Assembly: GCF_026151205.1 (NCBI RefSeq) | Contig: NC_087073.1 | Span: 22,886,987 to 22,950,986 of the forward strand | Source: Bolinopsis microptera | Lineage: Eukaryota; Ctenophora; Tentaculata; Lobata; Bolinopsidae | DNA: 64,000 bases | Direction: 5' to 3' | Shown: piece by piece, positions 13,401 to 24,813 of the stretch | How positions within the stretch are numbered: the stretch's first letter is position 1 | Layout of the letters: every line of letters begins with the position of its first letter | Notes under the pieces: generated by a model | Told to the model about the DNA's origin: nothing | What the model saw: only the letters and a program-made list of their open reading frames with translations | Databases searched by the model: none | Program-made: the position numbers and the translations under genes

Positions 13401-16400
13401 GCAGGTCTACAGTGGTGCAGGTCTATAGTGGTGCAGGTCTACAGTGGTGCAGGTCTATAGTGGTGCAGGTCTACAGTGGTGCAGGTCTACAGTGGTACAG
13501 GTCTACAGTGGTGCAGGTCTACAGTGGTGCAGGTCTACAGTGGTGCAGGGACAGTGGTGCAGGTATACAGTGGTGCAGGTCTACAGTGGTGCAGGTCTAC
13601 AGTGGTGCAGGTCTATAGTGGTGCAGGTCTACAGTGGTACAGGTCTACAGTGGTGCAGGTCTACAGTGGTGCAGGTCTACAGTGGTGCAGGGACAGTGGT
13701 GCAGGTATACAGTGGTGCAGGTCTACAGTGGTGCAGGTCTACAGTGGTGCAGGTCTACAGTGGTGCAGGTCTACAGTGGTGCAGGTCTACAGTGGTGCAG
13801 GTCTACAGTGGTGCAGGTCTACAGTGGTGCAGGTCTACAGTGGTGCAGGGACAGTGGTGCAGGGACAGTGGTGCAGGTCTACAGTGGTGCAGGTCTACAG
13901 TGGTGCAGGTCTACAGTGGTGCAGGTCTACAGTGGTGCAGGTCTACAGTGGTACAGGTCTACAGTGGTGCAGGTCTACAGTGGTGCAGGTCTACAGTGGT
14001 ACAGGTCTACAGTGGTGCAGGTCTACAGTGGTGCAGGGACAGTGGTGCAGGTATACAGTGGTGCAGGTCTACAGTGGTGCAGGTCTACAGTGGTGCAGGT
14101 CTACAGTGGTGCAGGTCTACAGTGGTGCAGGTCTACAGTGGTGCAGGTCTACAGTGGTGCAGGTCTACAGTGGTGCAGGTCTACAGTGGTGCAGGTCTAC
14201 AGTGGTGCAGGTCTACAGTGGTGCAGGTCTACAGTGGTACAGGTCTACAGTGGTGCAGGTCTACAGTGGTGCAGGTCTACAGTGGTGCAGGTCTACAGTG
14301 GTGCAGGTCTACAGTGGTGCAGGTCTACAGTGGTGCAGGGACAGTGGTGCAGGTCTACAGTGGTGCAGGTCTACAGTGGTGCAGGTCTACAGTGGTGCAG
14401 GTCTACAGTGGTGCAGGTCTACAGTGGTGCAGGTCTACAGTGGTGCAGGTCTACAGTGGTGCAGGTCTACAGTGGTGCAGGTCTACAGTGGTACAGGTCT
14501 ACAGTGGTGCAGGTCTACAGTGGTGCAGGTCTACAGTGGTGCAGGTCTACAGTGGTGCAGGTCTACAGTGGTGCAGGTCTACAGTGGTGCAGGGACAGTG
14601 GTGCAGGTCTACAGTGGTGCAGGTCTACAGTGGTGCAGGTCTACAGTGGTGCAGGTCTACAGTGGTGCAGGTCTACAGTGGTGCAGGTCTACAGTGGTGC
14701 AGGTCTACAGTGGTGCAGGTCTACAGTGGTGCAGGTCTACAGTGGTACAGGTCTACAGTGGTGCAGGTCTACAGTGGTGCAGGTCTACAGTGGTACAGGT
14801 CTACAGTGGTGCAGGTCTACAGTGGTGCAGGGACAGTGGTGCAGGTATACAGTGGTGCAGGTCTACAGTGGTGCAGGTCTACAGTGGTGCAGGTCTACAG
14901 TGGTGCAGGTCTACAGTGGTGCAGGTCTACAGTGGTGCAGGTCTACAGTGGTGCAGGTCTACAGTGGTGCAGGTCTACAGTGGTGCAGGTCTACAGTGGT
15001 GCAGGTCTACAGTGGTGCAGGTCTACAGTGGTACAGGTCTACAGTGGTGCAGGTCTACAGTGGTGCAGGTCTACAGTGGTGCAGGTCTACAGTGGTGCAG
15101 GTCTACAGTGGTGCAGGTCTACAGTGGTGCAGGGACAGTGGTGCAGGTCTACAGTGGTGCAGGTCTACAGTGGTGCAGGTCTACAGTGGTGCAGGTCTAC
15201 AGTGGTGCAGGTCTACAGTGGTGCAGGTCTACAGTGGTGCAGGTCTACAGTGGTGCAGGTCTACAGTGGTGCAGGTCTACAGTGGTGCAGGTCTACAGTG
15301 GTGCAGGGACAGTGGTGCAGGTCTACAGTGGTGCAGGTCTACAGTGGTACAGGTCTACAGTGGTGCAGGTCTACAGTGGTGCAGGTCTACAGTGGTGCAG
15401 GTCTACAGTGGTGCAGGTCTACAGTGGTGCAGGTCTACAGTGGTGCAGGGACAGTGGTGCAGGTCTACAGTGGTGCAGGTCTACAGTGGTGCAGGTCTAC
15501 AGTGGTGCAGGTCTACAGTGGTGCAGGTCTACAGTGGTGCAGGTCTACAGTGGTGCAGGTCTACAGTGGTGCAGGTCTACAGTGGTGCAGGTCTACAGTG
15601 GTGCAGGTCTACAGTGGTGCAGGTCTACAGTGGTGCAGGTCTACAGTGGTGCAGGTCTACAGTGGTGCAGGTCTACAGTGGTGCAGGTCTACAGTGGTGC
15701 AGGTCTACAGTGGTGCAGGTCTACAGTGGTGCAGGTCTACAGTGGTACAGGTCTACAGTGGTGCAAGTGCAGGGGTACTATACAGGGACAGGGGGCACGG
15801 GGGGCTAACTTTGTTACATACAGTAAATACAGGGTGTACGTCTGGACTCTGGAAACATTTCAAATAGAGTTAACCCCATGTAGCAGCTTGTTCACATAAA
15901 CCAGACTACCAAACCAGTTGTTTACTGACTACTACTACCTTATATGGGCATCACGTGCTAATTATTACATAACACAGTTTGGGGGGACTAATTTGACCAA
16001 AAGTTGTCGAATAAATGGGATTTTCATCATTTTTCGGCTAAATAGAAAAAAAACGAAAAACAAATGTTTCTCATAAAATTTTCATTTAGCTCTACTTACT
16101 AATTAAAGAACGGCAAACACAATGGTTATCTTTATTTTCATCATCACTCAAGTTCACTGTAGTAGTTACGTTCTATGGGCATCACGTTACTACTACAGTT
16201 CACCTTATATGAGCATCACGTGACTACTACAGTTCACCTTGTATGGGCATCACGTGACTACTACAGTTCACCTTATATGGGCATCACGTGACTACTACAG
16301 TTCACCTTATATGGGCATCACGTGACTACTACAGTTCACCTTATATGAGCATCACGTGACTACTACAGTTCACCTTATATGAGCATCACGTGACTACTAC

Positions 16401-19400
16401 AGTTCACCTTATATGGGCATCACGTGACTACTACAGTTCACCTTATATGGGCATCACGTGACTACTACAGTTCACCTTATATGGGCATCACGTGACTACT
16501 ACAGTTCACCTTATATGGGCATCACGTGACTACTACAGTTCACCTTATATGGGCATCACGTGACTACTACAGTTCACCTTATATGAGCATCACGTGACTA
16601 CTACAGTTCACCTTATATGGGCATCACGTGACTACTACAGTTCACCTTATATGGGCATCACGTGACTACTACAGTTCACCTTATATGGGCATCACGTGAC
16701 TACTACAGTTCACCTTATATGGGCATCACGTGACTACTACAGTTCACCTTATATGGGCATCACGTGACTACTACAGTTCACCTTATATGGGCATCACGTG
16801 ACTACTACAGTTCACCTTATATGGGCATCACGTGACTACTACAGTTCACCTTATATGGGCATCACGTGACTACTACAGTTGTAGCTGTTATAGTTGTAGC
16901 TGTTATAGTTTGAGTAAGAATTAAACAATTTCCACCCTTAAATAAAATGGATAAACCTCTCAATTCCCGCTAAAATCAAAAGATATATTTTGTGGTGAAC
17001 TTGAGCCGTGTAAATGTGAGGACAGAAGAATTACGCAGCTTAATTAAGAGAGAGGGTACTAGAGAGGGAGCTGCTAGCTGGTTACATAAGGGAAGTTGGT
17101 CGTTTAGCTCCGGACAGCACGGTCCCTTTTTTGTAATAACAGCTCCTCAACTTCACATTACCAAAACGGCTACTAACCGGCACTTAAAAAGTGGTCACTA
17201 GCCGGCTACTAACCGGCTACTAACCGGCTAGTAGCCACCAAGTGGCTACTAACTCAGCTAATAGCCGGCTAGTGACCGCCTAGTAGCCGGTTAGTAGCCA
17301 CTTGGTGGCTACTAGCCGGTTAGTAGCCGGCTAGTGACCGCTTTTCAAGTGCCGGCTAGTAGCCGGTTTGGGACCTAGAGAAAGTAGGTCTGCTTTAGAG
17401 CTCAGCTTATAGCCGGCTAGTGACCGCCTAGTATGTTCGCAGTATGTTAGTTACAACTTAAATCCGGTAATCAGAAGTCAGTGCAGTATACAATAAACAA
17501 TGTATATAAACCAATCAATCAGAGCACAATATTAACACCACGTGACATAAACCAATCAATCAGAGCACAATATTAACACCACGTGACATAAACCAACCAA
17601 TCAGAGCACAGTATTCACACCACGTGACACAAACCAACCAATCAGAGCACAGTATTCACACCACGTGACATAAACCAACCAATAAGAGCACAGTATTCAC
17701 ACCACGTGACACAAACCAACCAATCAGAACACAGTATTCACACCACGTGACACAAACCAACCAAAAAGAGCACAGTATTCACACCACGTGACACAAACCA
17801 ACCAATCAGAGCACAGTATTCACACCACGTGACACAAACCAACCAATCAGAACACAGTATTCACACCACGTGACACAAACCAACCAAAAAGAGCACAGTA
17901 TTCACACCACGTGACACAAACCAACCAATCAGAGCACAGTATTCACACCACGTGACACAAACCAACCAATCAGAACACAGTATTCACACCACGTGACACA
18001 AACCAACCAATCAGAGCACAGTATTCACACCACGTGACACAAACCAACCAATCAGAGCACAGTATTCACACCACGTGACACAAACCAACCAATCAGAGCA
18101 CAGTATCCACACCACGTGACACAAACCAACCAATCAGAACACAGTATCCACACCACGTGACACAAACCAACCAATCAGAACACAGTATCCACACCACGTG
18201 ACACAAACCAACCAATCAGAGCACAGTATCCACACCACGTGACACAAACCAACCAATCAGAGCACAGTATCCACACCACGTGACACAAACCAACCAATCA
18301 GAACACAGTATCCACACCACGTGACACAAACCAACCAATCAGAGCACAGTATCCACACCACGTGACACAAACCAACCAATCAGAGCACAGTATCCACACC
18401 ACGTGACACAAACCAACCAATCAGAGCACAGTATCCACACCACGTGACACAAACCAACCAATCAGAACACAGTATCCACACCACGTGACACAAACCAACC
18501 AATCAGAGCACAGTATCCACACCACGTGACACAAACCAACCAATCAGAACACAGTATCCACACCACGTGACACAAACCAACCAATCAGAACACAGTATCC
18601 ACACCACGTGACACAAACCAACCAATCAGAGCACAGTATCCACACCACGTGACACAAACCAACCAATCAGAACACAGTATCCACACCACGTGACACAAAC
18701 CAACCAATCAGAACACAGTATCCACACCACGTGACACAAACCAACCAATCAGAGCACAGTATCCACACCACGTGACACAAACCAACCAATCAGAACACAG
18801 TATCCACACCACGTGACACAAACCAACCAATCAGAACACAGTATCCACACCACGTGACACAAACCAACCAATCAGAACACAGTATCCACACCACGTGACA
18901 CAAACCAACCAATCAGAGCACAGTATCCACACCACGTGACACAAACCAACCAATCAGAGCACAGTATTCACACCACGTGACACAAACCAACCAATCAGAG
19001 CACAGTATCCACACCACGTGACATTAACCAACCAATCAGAGCACAGTATTCACACCACGTGACACAAACCAACCAATCAGAGCACAGTATCCACACCACG
19101 TGACACAAACCAACCAATCAGAACACAGTATCCACACCACGTGACACAAACCAACCAATCAGAACACAGTATCCACACCACGTGACACAAACCAACCAAT
19201 CAGAGCACAGTATCCACACCACGTGACACAAACCAACCAATCAGAACACAGTATCCACACCACGTGACACAAACCAACCAATCAGAACACAGTATCCACA
19301 CCACGTGACACAAACCAACCAATCAGAGCACAGTATCCACACCACGTGACACAAACCAACCAATCAGAACACAGTATCCACACCACGTGACACAAACCAA

Positions 19401-22400
19401 CCAATCAGAACACAGTATCCACACCACGTGACATTACCCGAGCCCCGTGCGTGATCATCACGCAGCTTTCTGAGTGGTTAATATATTATAACTACTAACT
19501 ACTGTACTAATATATATTATATAAGAAAGCTGCGTGATGTTATATATAATTATAACTTGGCAATGTTAAAATTGATAAAATTACAACCTGACACTCTTTT
19601 AGGAGACTATTAAATTGTTAAACGAAATCCTACAAATGTTGTTTAAGGGGGCCGGGGGGGGGGGGGCCTTAACTCACCCTGCAGGATTACACAGTACCTA
19701 GTAACTTAGCTAATTATTTCTAACAACTTCACTACTCCTGCTTCCACCCCCAGGGAGAAAGAGTGTTTAATTAGTGAATAATTAGTAGGTGATTCTAATG
19801 AACCAATGAGAGCTGAGTAAACCCACCTCGTCTGGGAAATAGCCGACTGTTTCCTGCGTGAAGTCCAGGTAGTAGAGTGCGTTCCTGAAATGGTGTTACT
19901 ATGGTAACTAGTTGTGTAACTATGGTAACTAGTTCCTGAAATGGGAACATATTACCTCACACCATACATTAGAAGGGGGGTCAAGGTTCCTGAAATGGGA
20001 ACATATTACCTCACACCATACACTAGTATAGAAGGGGGGGGGGGGGTCAAGGTTCCTGAAATGGGAACATATTACCTCACACCATACACTAGTATAGAAG
20101 GGGGGGGGGGGGGGGTCAAGGTCCCTGAAATGGGAACATATTACCTCACACCATACACTAGTATAGAAGGGGGGGGGGGGGGGGTCAAGGTCCCTGAAAT
20201 GGGAACATATTACCTCACACCATACACTAGTATAGAAGGGGGGGTCAAGGTTCCTGAAATGGGAACATATTACCTCACACCATACACTAGTATAGAAGGG
20301 GGGGTCAAGGTTCCTGAAATGGGAACATATTACCTCACACCATACACTAGTATAGAAGGGGGGGGGGGGGGGGGGGGGGGGGGGGTCAAGGTCCCTGAAG
20401 GAGTTGTAATGTTATCCTGCATTTAGTATTGCTAGATAAGCTCCACACATTATAACAATGTATTGTAGAAATGTTACCCTCCACAAAACCCATTCATACG
20501 AAACTAGTGGGATTTAAAGAGGGAGCTGCATGGGATTTAATAAATGTGTTATAATGTGATATAATGTATTATATATACTGTGTTAATATACGTATCCAGT
20601 ATCTTATAGCGATGGATTTCACTTGAAATAAGAAAGGGGGAGCCAGTATTAGTAGTACGATAATATGTATAAGTTATTTCTAATAGTAGTAGTATATATT
20701 ATAGTTATTTGTAATAACTATTATACTGTAGATTATATTAATTGCCATTGCTTGCTACTGATAGCAAGTGATGTGTATTAAAGTAAGGTGTAATATATGA
20801 TCTACATGATCCTTTCCTGCACCTATTTCATGAAATATACCTCTATTAGAATTCAAGTCGATTAGAATACGATACGATGTTATTTTATCATTATAAAAAT
20901 GTCGATAAATAAACCTATGTGTATCAGTATTACATTATGTATTTTGCCAGTAAAGAGCAAAAAGAGTTATAATATTTGTTGTAACGAAATTAACCTAATT
21001 TTTACCATGCGATGTTTAAATTGTACCACTGTTAATATATTACTGGTGGGTGGTTGTAACAGTGCTTAAGCTGGTATTATTTGTTCAGATATCATCAAGA
21101 GTCTGTGACAAAGTAAACTTGTTTGCGCCTTCTGTGTTTTATTTGCTTATAACTATGTGATATGTTTACAATTCTCAACACATCCAAGTCATCAAATGAT
21201 GCTACACTACTCAGCATTCCTTGTCAGGGTGCCCTAAACATTCCTCATATATTTTTCTTAAATATGTGACAGAATTAACCAGGGGGCACCAGTTATATGT
21301 TATAATGTAAGTAATGGTATCCATTCCATCAGCCGGCAGCAAAGGATCCATATTCAATATTCACAGTGTCACATAGTGTCACATAGTGTCATATATTCCA
21401 TATTCACAGTGTCACGATGTAAACATTTCCATTATGACGTGACTAAATTTGCCTAGAGGATGAGATGAATATCCTAACAATCAAGGGTTTATACAATTTT
21501 TAGAGTGACAATTTTAGTGGTACACTGTACACTGTACAGTGGGGGGGGGGGGGGGGGGGTACAGTGTACCACTACTCACAGTGTACAGTGTACCACTACT
21601 CACTAAATATATATTTATTAAACCAAACAGTATATCATTACCAGTCTGCAAACAGGATGTCACATTGGCACCTTCTGCAGGTCTGGTGTTACCAAATAAC
21701 AGTAGCTAATAATAGTGAGGTATCACACATAACAAAGTAATGGGGTAGGAATACAAATCTAAAATCTTAAGTTACAACAGTAACTGTTAAAATAATAACA
21801 ATATCATAAGATTAATATAATTTACTAAAAAGAAAAAGAAAGATTTTGAGAATAATTATTTTGTTTACAGTCCCCTTGTTGAAGCTTGGGCCACTTTGCG
21901 CTCGTTGTTGCGCGAGAAGACTCGAAGAAACTAAAGTGTTACTGTTACTGTTAGCAAATACAAAATGAACTGGTACAAGATAGCGTCACATATTCAATAT
22001 TCGCAAGATAGCGCTAGTGAGGTAGCGAGATTATCAAATATTTATATAATATATAGAGTACTTACTTAGCTCCTACAACCAGCTTCCCGTCCACCATGAT
22101 TACAGAACTGAAGTTAGCTCCAGGTTGGCTGAAGAACTTACACTGAGGGCAATCTGAAGTGATTGGTGTTAGTCGTTAGAAATAGGAGCTTTATTATAAT
22201 CAATATCTAAAATAATCCCTCCCCCCTCCCTCCCTCCCTCCCTCCCTCCCTCCCTCCCTCCCTCCCTCCCTCCCTCCCTCCCTCCCTCCCTCCCTCCCTC
22301 CCTCCCTCCCTCCCTCCCTCCCTCCCTCCCTCCCTCCCTCCCTCCCTCCCTCCCTCCCTCCCTTCCTCCCTCCCTCCCTCCCTATAAGTACTAACTATTT

Positions 22401-24303
22401 TGCAAATGTTGTTAATGTCTAGGTTCGAGGCTGAGTGAGGGATTAAATTAAACTAATTGAGACGTGATTATTACAAACTAGTGTGTGCCTACTTCACTTA
22501 TTGCAAATACCTAACACTGACTATATACACTCTGTTTATAACACTACTACTAACACTACTACTAACACTACTACTAACACTACTACTAACACTACTACTA
22601 ACACTACTACTAACACTATGAGGGTGCAGTTGATGCATGAACCATGTCGACCATAAGGGGGGGGGGGGGCTATCCTCTCCGTCCCATTGGAGAGGGGGGG
22701 GGGGGCTTTCCTCTCCGTCCCACTGGTAACGCTATTCACTCCAGAATAGAGATTAAAGGTTTCACAGCTTGATACAAGGTGTGGGCCACTAATTAGGAGT
22801 CAATTAGCGGCCCACTCAGCTAGCTCTCTGTACAGTCCTCTCTTCCCAATCTTACTTGAACACCACTAACCCCCCCCCCCCCCCCCCATTAATGGGGCGA
22901 CATCTCTAGCCTTGAGGGCTGATTATTTTAATCTGGTGTGCCCTAATTGCAGTAGTAAACCCCCAACTGTGACTGTGTAAAAGCAATCCTATCAGTCGGT
23001 ACTGAGCACTGTATAATATAGTATATCCTCTCTCAATATTATACATGTTAATGGTAATGAATTTTGATTAATATACACTGGAGCTGGTAGAGTTGTGTGT
23101 ACAGTAAGAGCGGACGTTAAGGGGGGAGTGTAGTGAGGTACCTACTCTCTAGTCCCATCTCCCTCCCTCCCTCCCTCCCTCCCGGACGTTAAGGGGGGAG
23201 TGTAGTGAGGTACCTACTCTCTAGTTCCATCTTACTCCCTCCCTCCCTCCCTCCCTCCCTCCCTCCCTCCCTCCCTCCCTCCCTCCCTCCCTCCCTCCCT
23301 CCCTCCCTCCCTCCCTCCCTCCCTCCCTCCCTCCCTCCCTCCCTCCCTCCCTCCCTCCCTCCCTCCCTCCCTCCCTCCCTCCCTCCCTCCCTCCCTCCCT
23401 CCCTCCCTCCCTCCCTCCCTCCCTCCCTCCCTCCCTCCCTCCCTCCCTCCCTCCCTCCCTCCCTCCCTCCCTCCCTCCCTCCCTCCCTCCCTCCCTCCCT
23501 CCCTCCCTCCCTCCCTCCCTCCCTCCCTCCCTCCCTCCCTCCCTCCCTCCCTCCCTCCCTCCCTCCCTCCCTCCCTCCCTCCCTCCCTCCCTCCCTCCCT
23601 CCCTCCCTCCCTCCCTCCCTCCCTCCCTCCCTCCCTCCCTCCCTCCCTCCCTCCCTCCCTCTCACAAATACAATTCAGCTCTCTTCTACCACACAATACT
23701 CCTTTATAAATACATTTCCTACCTCACTTCACCCTGTTCTCAGTAACAATATGCTTCCTTGAAACGACCAACTAATACAGTTAGAGAGCAGAACAAAATA
23801 AGAGTACTATAAATTTTACTGCCTCTCAATATTATATTGATTTCTTTCAGTGAGGAGGACACATTTGCTGCAACAAAATGCCCTAAAGGCAATACTATAA
23901 AGTTAAATAGTATACCCCGATAGTATATTACTATAATGCTTACAGCACACTTGACAGTGGGGTCTTTATAAATTCTCAACATCAAGAAATTTCAAGAGCA
24001 CCTGTTCTACTACTACTAGTTTATACAATTTTTCTTAACACTCACTACAGCTTTTTGCAACATTAACCAGGCAGAGGACTGAGGAGTCAGGTGTTTCCTA
24101 GTCGTCTGTCTGTCTGACAGTTAACAGCTATACATTTTATGAGTGAATACTGAATATATATATACTATATTAGATACCATTCAATTAAGTGATCTTTCAT
24201 CAGTTATAAAACGATAATAAAGTTCAAATGGTTAGGATTTTAAAATCTAACAAAATTTCGCTCTTATTAATCAACTATCTGCCAAAACATGAATGTTCAA
24301 ACT

Positions 24304-24346
<43 letters not shown>

Positions 24347-24813
24347 CCCCCCCCCCCCCCCCCCCCCCCTATTTCAAGCAAGGTTTGAAATACCAGAACC
24401 TTCATAAGGTTAAGGTAAAATTGTTCTGTGCTATTGTGTGTTAGAAAATATGTGTAAGCTAATTATGGGACCTGATGATCAGCAGACGCCCTAATTAGAA
24501 AGTGATTTCTCACTTGTTGCTTTGTGTTCTATTAGAGGGTCAGTCAGGAAAACATACAATAAGCAGTTTTCCAAAGTGGTTACTCAGGTAGTTAATTAGG
24601 TAGATCAATTACTGTTTATTTTGAGATAAGGTGAGGTGTACATAACACGTGGTTAGTGTATAGTACTACCTGGGTACCTGGGTACTACTATAGTATCTCA
24701 CCTGGGTACTACTATAGTATCTCACCTGGGTTGTTTTCCGAAGTAGGCCAAACCAAATGCTCCGCTTTTGTGATGAAAAGCAAAGCACATAGAATCCATA
24801 ATGTTGAAATCAT
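10404..24813 (-). CDS. Sema-domain-like secreted or membrane protein, 5' part, four exons (partial)
   Basis: Exons at complement(24726-24813, 22066-22153, 19827-19884, 10404-10457) join with phases 1, 2, 0 and 0 and no stops, giving 95 residues. Residues 1-17 form a signal peptide: a hydrophobic LWILCALLFI core with likely cleavage after TKA. Next come a CPQC motif and VIMVDGKLVVGAKNALYYLD, which matches the first blade of sema domains (family pattern LxVGAxNxLYxLDL). The fourth exon, TVPPANFDVCTNSYGQNQ, fits the segment leading to the conserved Cys-rich C..NYI motif, expected in the next exon, which I cannot find. Sema proteins (semaphorins, plexins, Met-like receptors) act at the cell surface in guidance signalling, and the subfamily is undecided. 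The introns hold about 7 kb of tandem arrays. Confidence 0.7.
10917..10992. repeat. 11-bp tandem repeat (TAACTAACTAG)n
   Basis: About seven copies in sema intron 3, one with a G substitution. Confidence 0.9.
10993..11792. other. Intron 3 unique sequence
   Basis: AT-rich, with no exon seen. CTCACGTGATGCCCATATAA near 11390 is the reverse complement of the core of the 34-bp array at 16.2-16.9 kb. A short TATAACTCTATAAAG triplication lies at 11594-11637. Confidence 0.5.
11793..15768. repeat. 16-bp minisatellite, ~245 copies
   Basis: The unit is GGTCTACAGTGGTGCA. Variants are GGTCTACAGTGGTACA, GGTCTATAGTGGTGCA, GGTATACAGTGGTGCA and a 14-bp GGGACAGTGGTGCA. Because 16 is not a multiple of 3 and the unit has no stop in any plus frame, all three plus frames stay open for up to 807 codons. 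These are not genes. A higher-order period of 794 bp is visible (variant markers at 14036 and 14830, 14237 and 15031). It lies inside sema intron 3. Confidence 0.97.
15769..16165. other. Intron 3 spacer between arrays
   Basis: Unique sequence. It holds one isolated TTATATGGGCATCACGTG at about 15940, the core of the following array. Confidence 0.5.
16166..16877. repeat. 34-bp minisatellite containing GGGCATCACGTGA, ~20 copies
   Basis: Nearly identical units built of CTACTACAGTTCACC plus TTATATGGGCATCACGTGA. The main variant is ATGAGC for ATGGGC. Each unit holds one CACGTG palindrome. Confidence 0.97.
16878..17178. other. Spacer, no gene supported
   Basis: A 69-codon plus-strand frame (16992-17201) runs into the foldback repeat and shows no known motif. 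It is not called. Confidence 0.4.
17179..17353. repeat. Foldback inverted repeat rich in TAGCCGGCTA
   Basis: The left arm begins GGCACTTAAAAAGTGGTCAC and the right arm ends GTGACCGCTTTTCAAGTGCC. The arms are about 65-75 nt and nearly complementary, with a loop of about 40 nt. The arms themselves are made of repeated GGCTAGTAGCC / CCGGTTAGTAG palindromes, and more copies follow to about 17430. It could be a foldback-type MITE. Confidence 0.85.
17505..19432. repeat. 41-bp minisatellite with CCAATCAG and CACGTG in each unit, ~47 copies
   Basis: Units contain ACCAACCAATCAGAGCACAG followed by TATCCACACCACGTGACA. The variants (GAGCAC/GAACAC, TATTC/TATCC, AATAAG, AAAAAG) are unevenly distributed: TATTC dominates the left part and TATCC the right. 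It lies in sema intron 3. Confidence 0.97.
19456..19541. repeat. Short inverted repeat
   Basis: CATCACGCAGCTTTCT near 19456 pairs with AGAAAGCTGCGTGATG near 19526, a 16-bp perfect stem around an AT-rich loop. Confidence 0.8.
19542..19826. other. Intron 3 sequence next to exon 3
   Basis: Unique sequence with a G/C tract (19648-19665). No exon is seen. Confidence 0.4.
19827..19884 (-). CDS. Sema-like gene, exon 3
   Basis: Acceptor CCATTTCAG and donor GTGGGT flank 58 nt that complete the split Lys codon of exon 2 and add 19 codons, beginning NALYYLDFTQE. This continues the VGAKNALYYLD strand of a sema first blade. The acceptor and first exon bases are copied in the array immediately upstream (19935-20396). 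Confidence 0.72.
19935..20396. repeat. Minisatellite carrying copies of the exon 3 acceptor
   Basis: Seven units of about 57-85 bp share GGGAACATATTACCTCACAC, a CACTAGTATAGAAG block and a G tract of 6 to 26. Each also holds TTCCTGAAATGGGA, whose reverse complement is TCCCATTTCAG followed by GAA. That is the acceptor of exon 3 plus its first bases. The 161-codon plus-strand frame is a repeat artefact. Confidence 0.9.
20397..22065. other. Sema intron 2, unique AT-rich part
   Basis: About 1.7 kb without an array. At 21520-21600 a G run of about 20 sits between GTACACTGTAC-type inverted motifs. An apparent exon at 21652-21716 was examined and rejected on phase. Confidence 0.5.
22066..22153 (-). 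CDS. Sema-like gene, exon 2
   Basis: Acceptor CACTTCAG and donor GTAAGT flank 88 nt. The first two bases complete an Asp codon split from exon 1, then come 28 codons with CPQC, one possible N-glycosylation site (NFS) and VIMVDGKLVVGA. The last two bases start the Lys codon finished by exon 3. Confidence 0.75.
22210..22383. repeat. (CCCT)n microsatellite in intron 1
   Basis: About 43 tetranucleotide copies with one CCTT interruption near 22363. Confidence 0.97.
22543..22617. repeat. 12-bp repeat (ACTACTACTAAC)n
   Basis: Six copies. The valine/leucine-rich minus-strand frame through it is an artefact. Confidence 0.9.
22655..22728. repeat. Two-copy repeat with G tract
   Basis: A poly-G run followed by CTCTCCGTCCCA occurs twice, about 38 bp apart. 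Confidence 0.8.
22729..23110. other. Intron 1 spacer
   Basis: Unique sequence with a C run at 22869-22887. No exon is seen. Confidence 0.5.
23112..23236. repeat. Direct duplication next to the CCCT tract
   Basis: CGGACGTTAAGGGGGGAGTG through TACCTACTCTCTAGT occurs at 23112 and again at 23183. Each copy ends in a CCCT run, one short and one very long. Confidence 0.9.
23233..23661. repeat. (CCCT)n microsatellite, ~107 copies
   Basis: An essentially pure 430-bp homopurine/homopyrimidine tract. Since four is not a multiple of three, frames on both strands stay open as repeated LPPS or GREG. They are not genes. Confidence 0.98.
23662..24661. other. Intron 1 spacer with poly-C
   Basis: AT-rich sequence with a C run at 24305-24369 broken by a single G. 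No exon is visible. Confidence 0.5.
24662..24735. repeat. Tandem copies of the sema exon 1 donor
   Basis: CTCACCTGGGTACTACTATA repeats with a 24-bp period (24697, 24721), with partial CCTGGGTAC copies from 24669. In gene orientation each reads CCCAG followed by GTGAG, the exact end of exon 1 plus its donor. Confidence 0.85.
24726..24813 (-). CDS. Sema-like gene, exon 1 with start codon and signal peptide
   Basis: The ATG (24813-24811) opens 29 codons and one extra base before donor GTGAGATA. Residues 2-17 are hydrophobic with a small residue (TKA) before a charged one, a typical secretory signal. An alternative frame through the same bases is open but does not agree in phase with exon 2. Confidence 0.7.

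Noticed and set aside
11799-15899. Very long plus-strand ORFs (up to 807 codons) in three frames
   Set aside because: Produced by a stop-free 16-bp tandem repeat. The peptide is a simple repeat with no domain.
19941-20426. 161-codon ORF with MGTYYLTPYTSIEGG repeats
   Set aside because: Translation of the junction-derived array, antisense to the sema gene.
21652-21716. Apparent minus-strand exon (LLFGNTRPAEGANV...) between sema exons 2 and 3
   Set aside because: Its phase does not fit between exons 2 and 3 without a stop, while exon 2 joins exon 3 directly in frame as VGAKNALYYLD.
23189-23762. ORFs of 150-185 codons on both strands with REGG or LPPS repeats
   Set aside because: They are translations of the (CCCT)n microsatellite.
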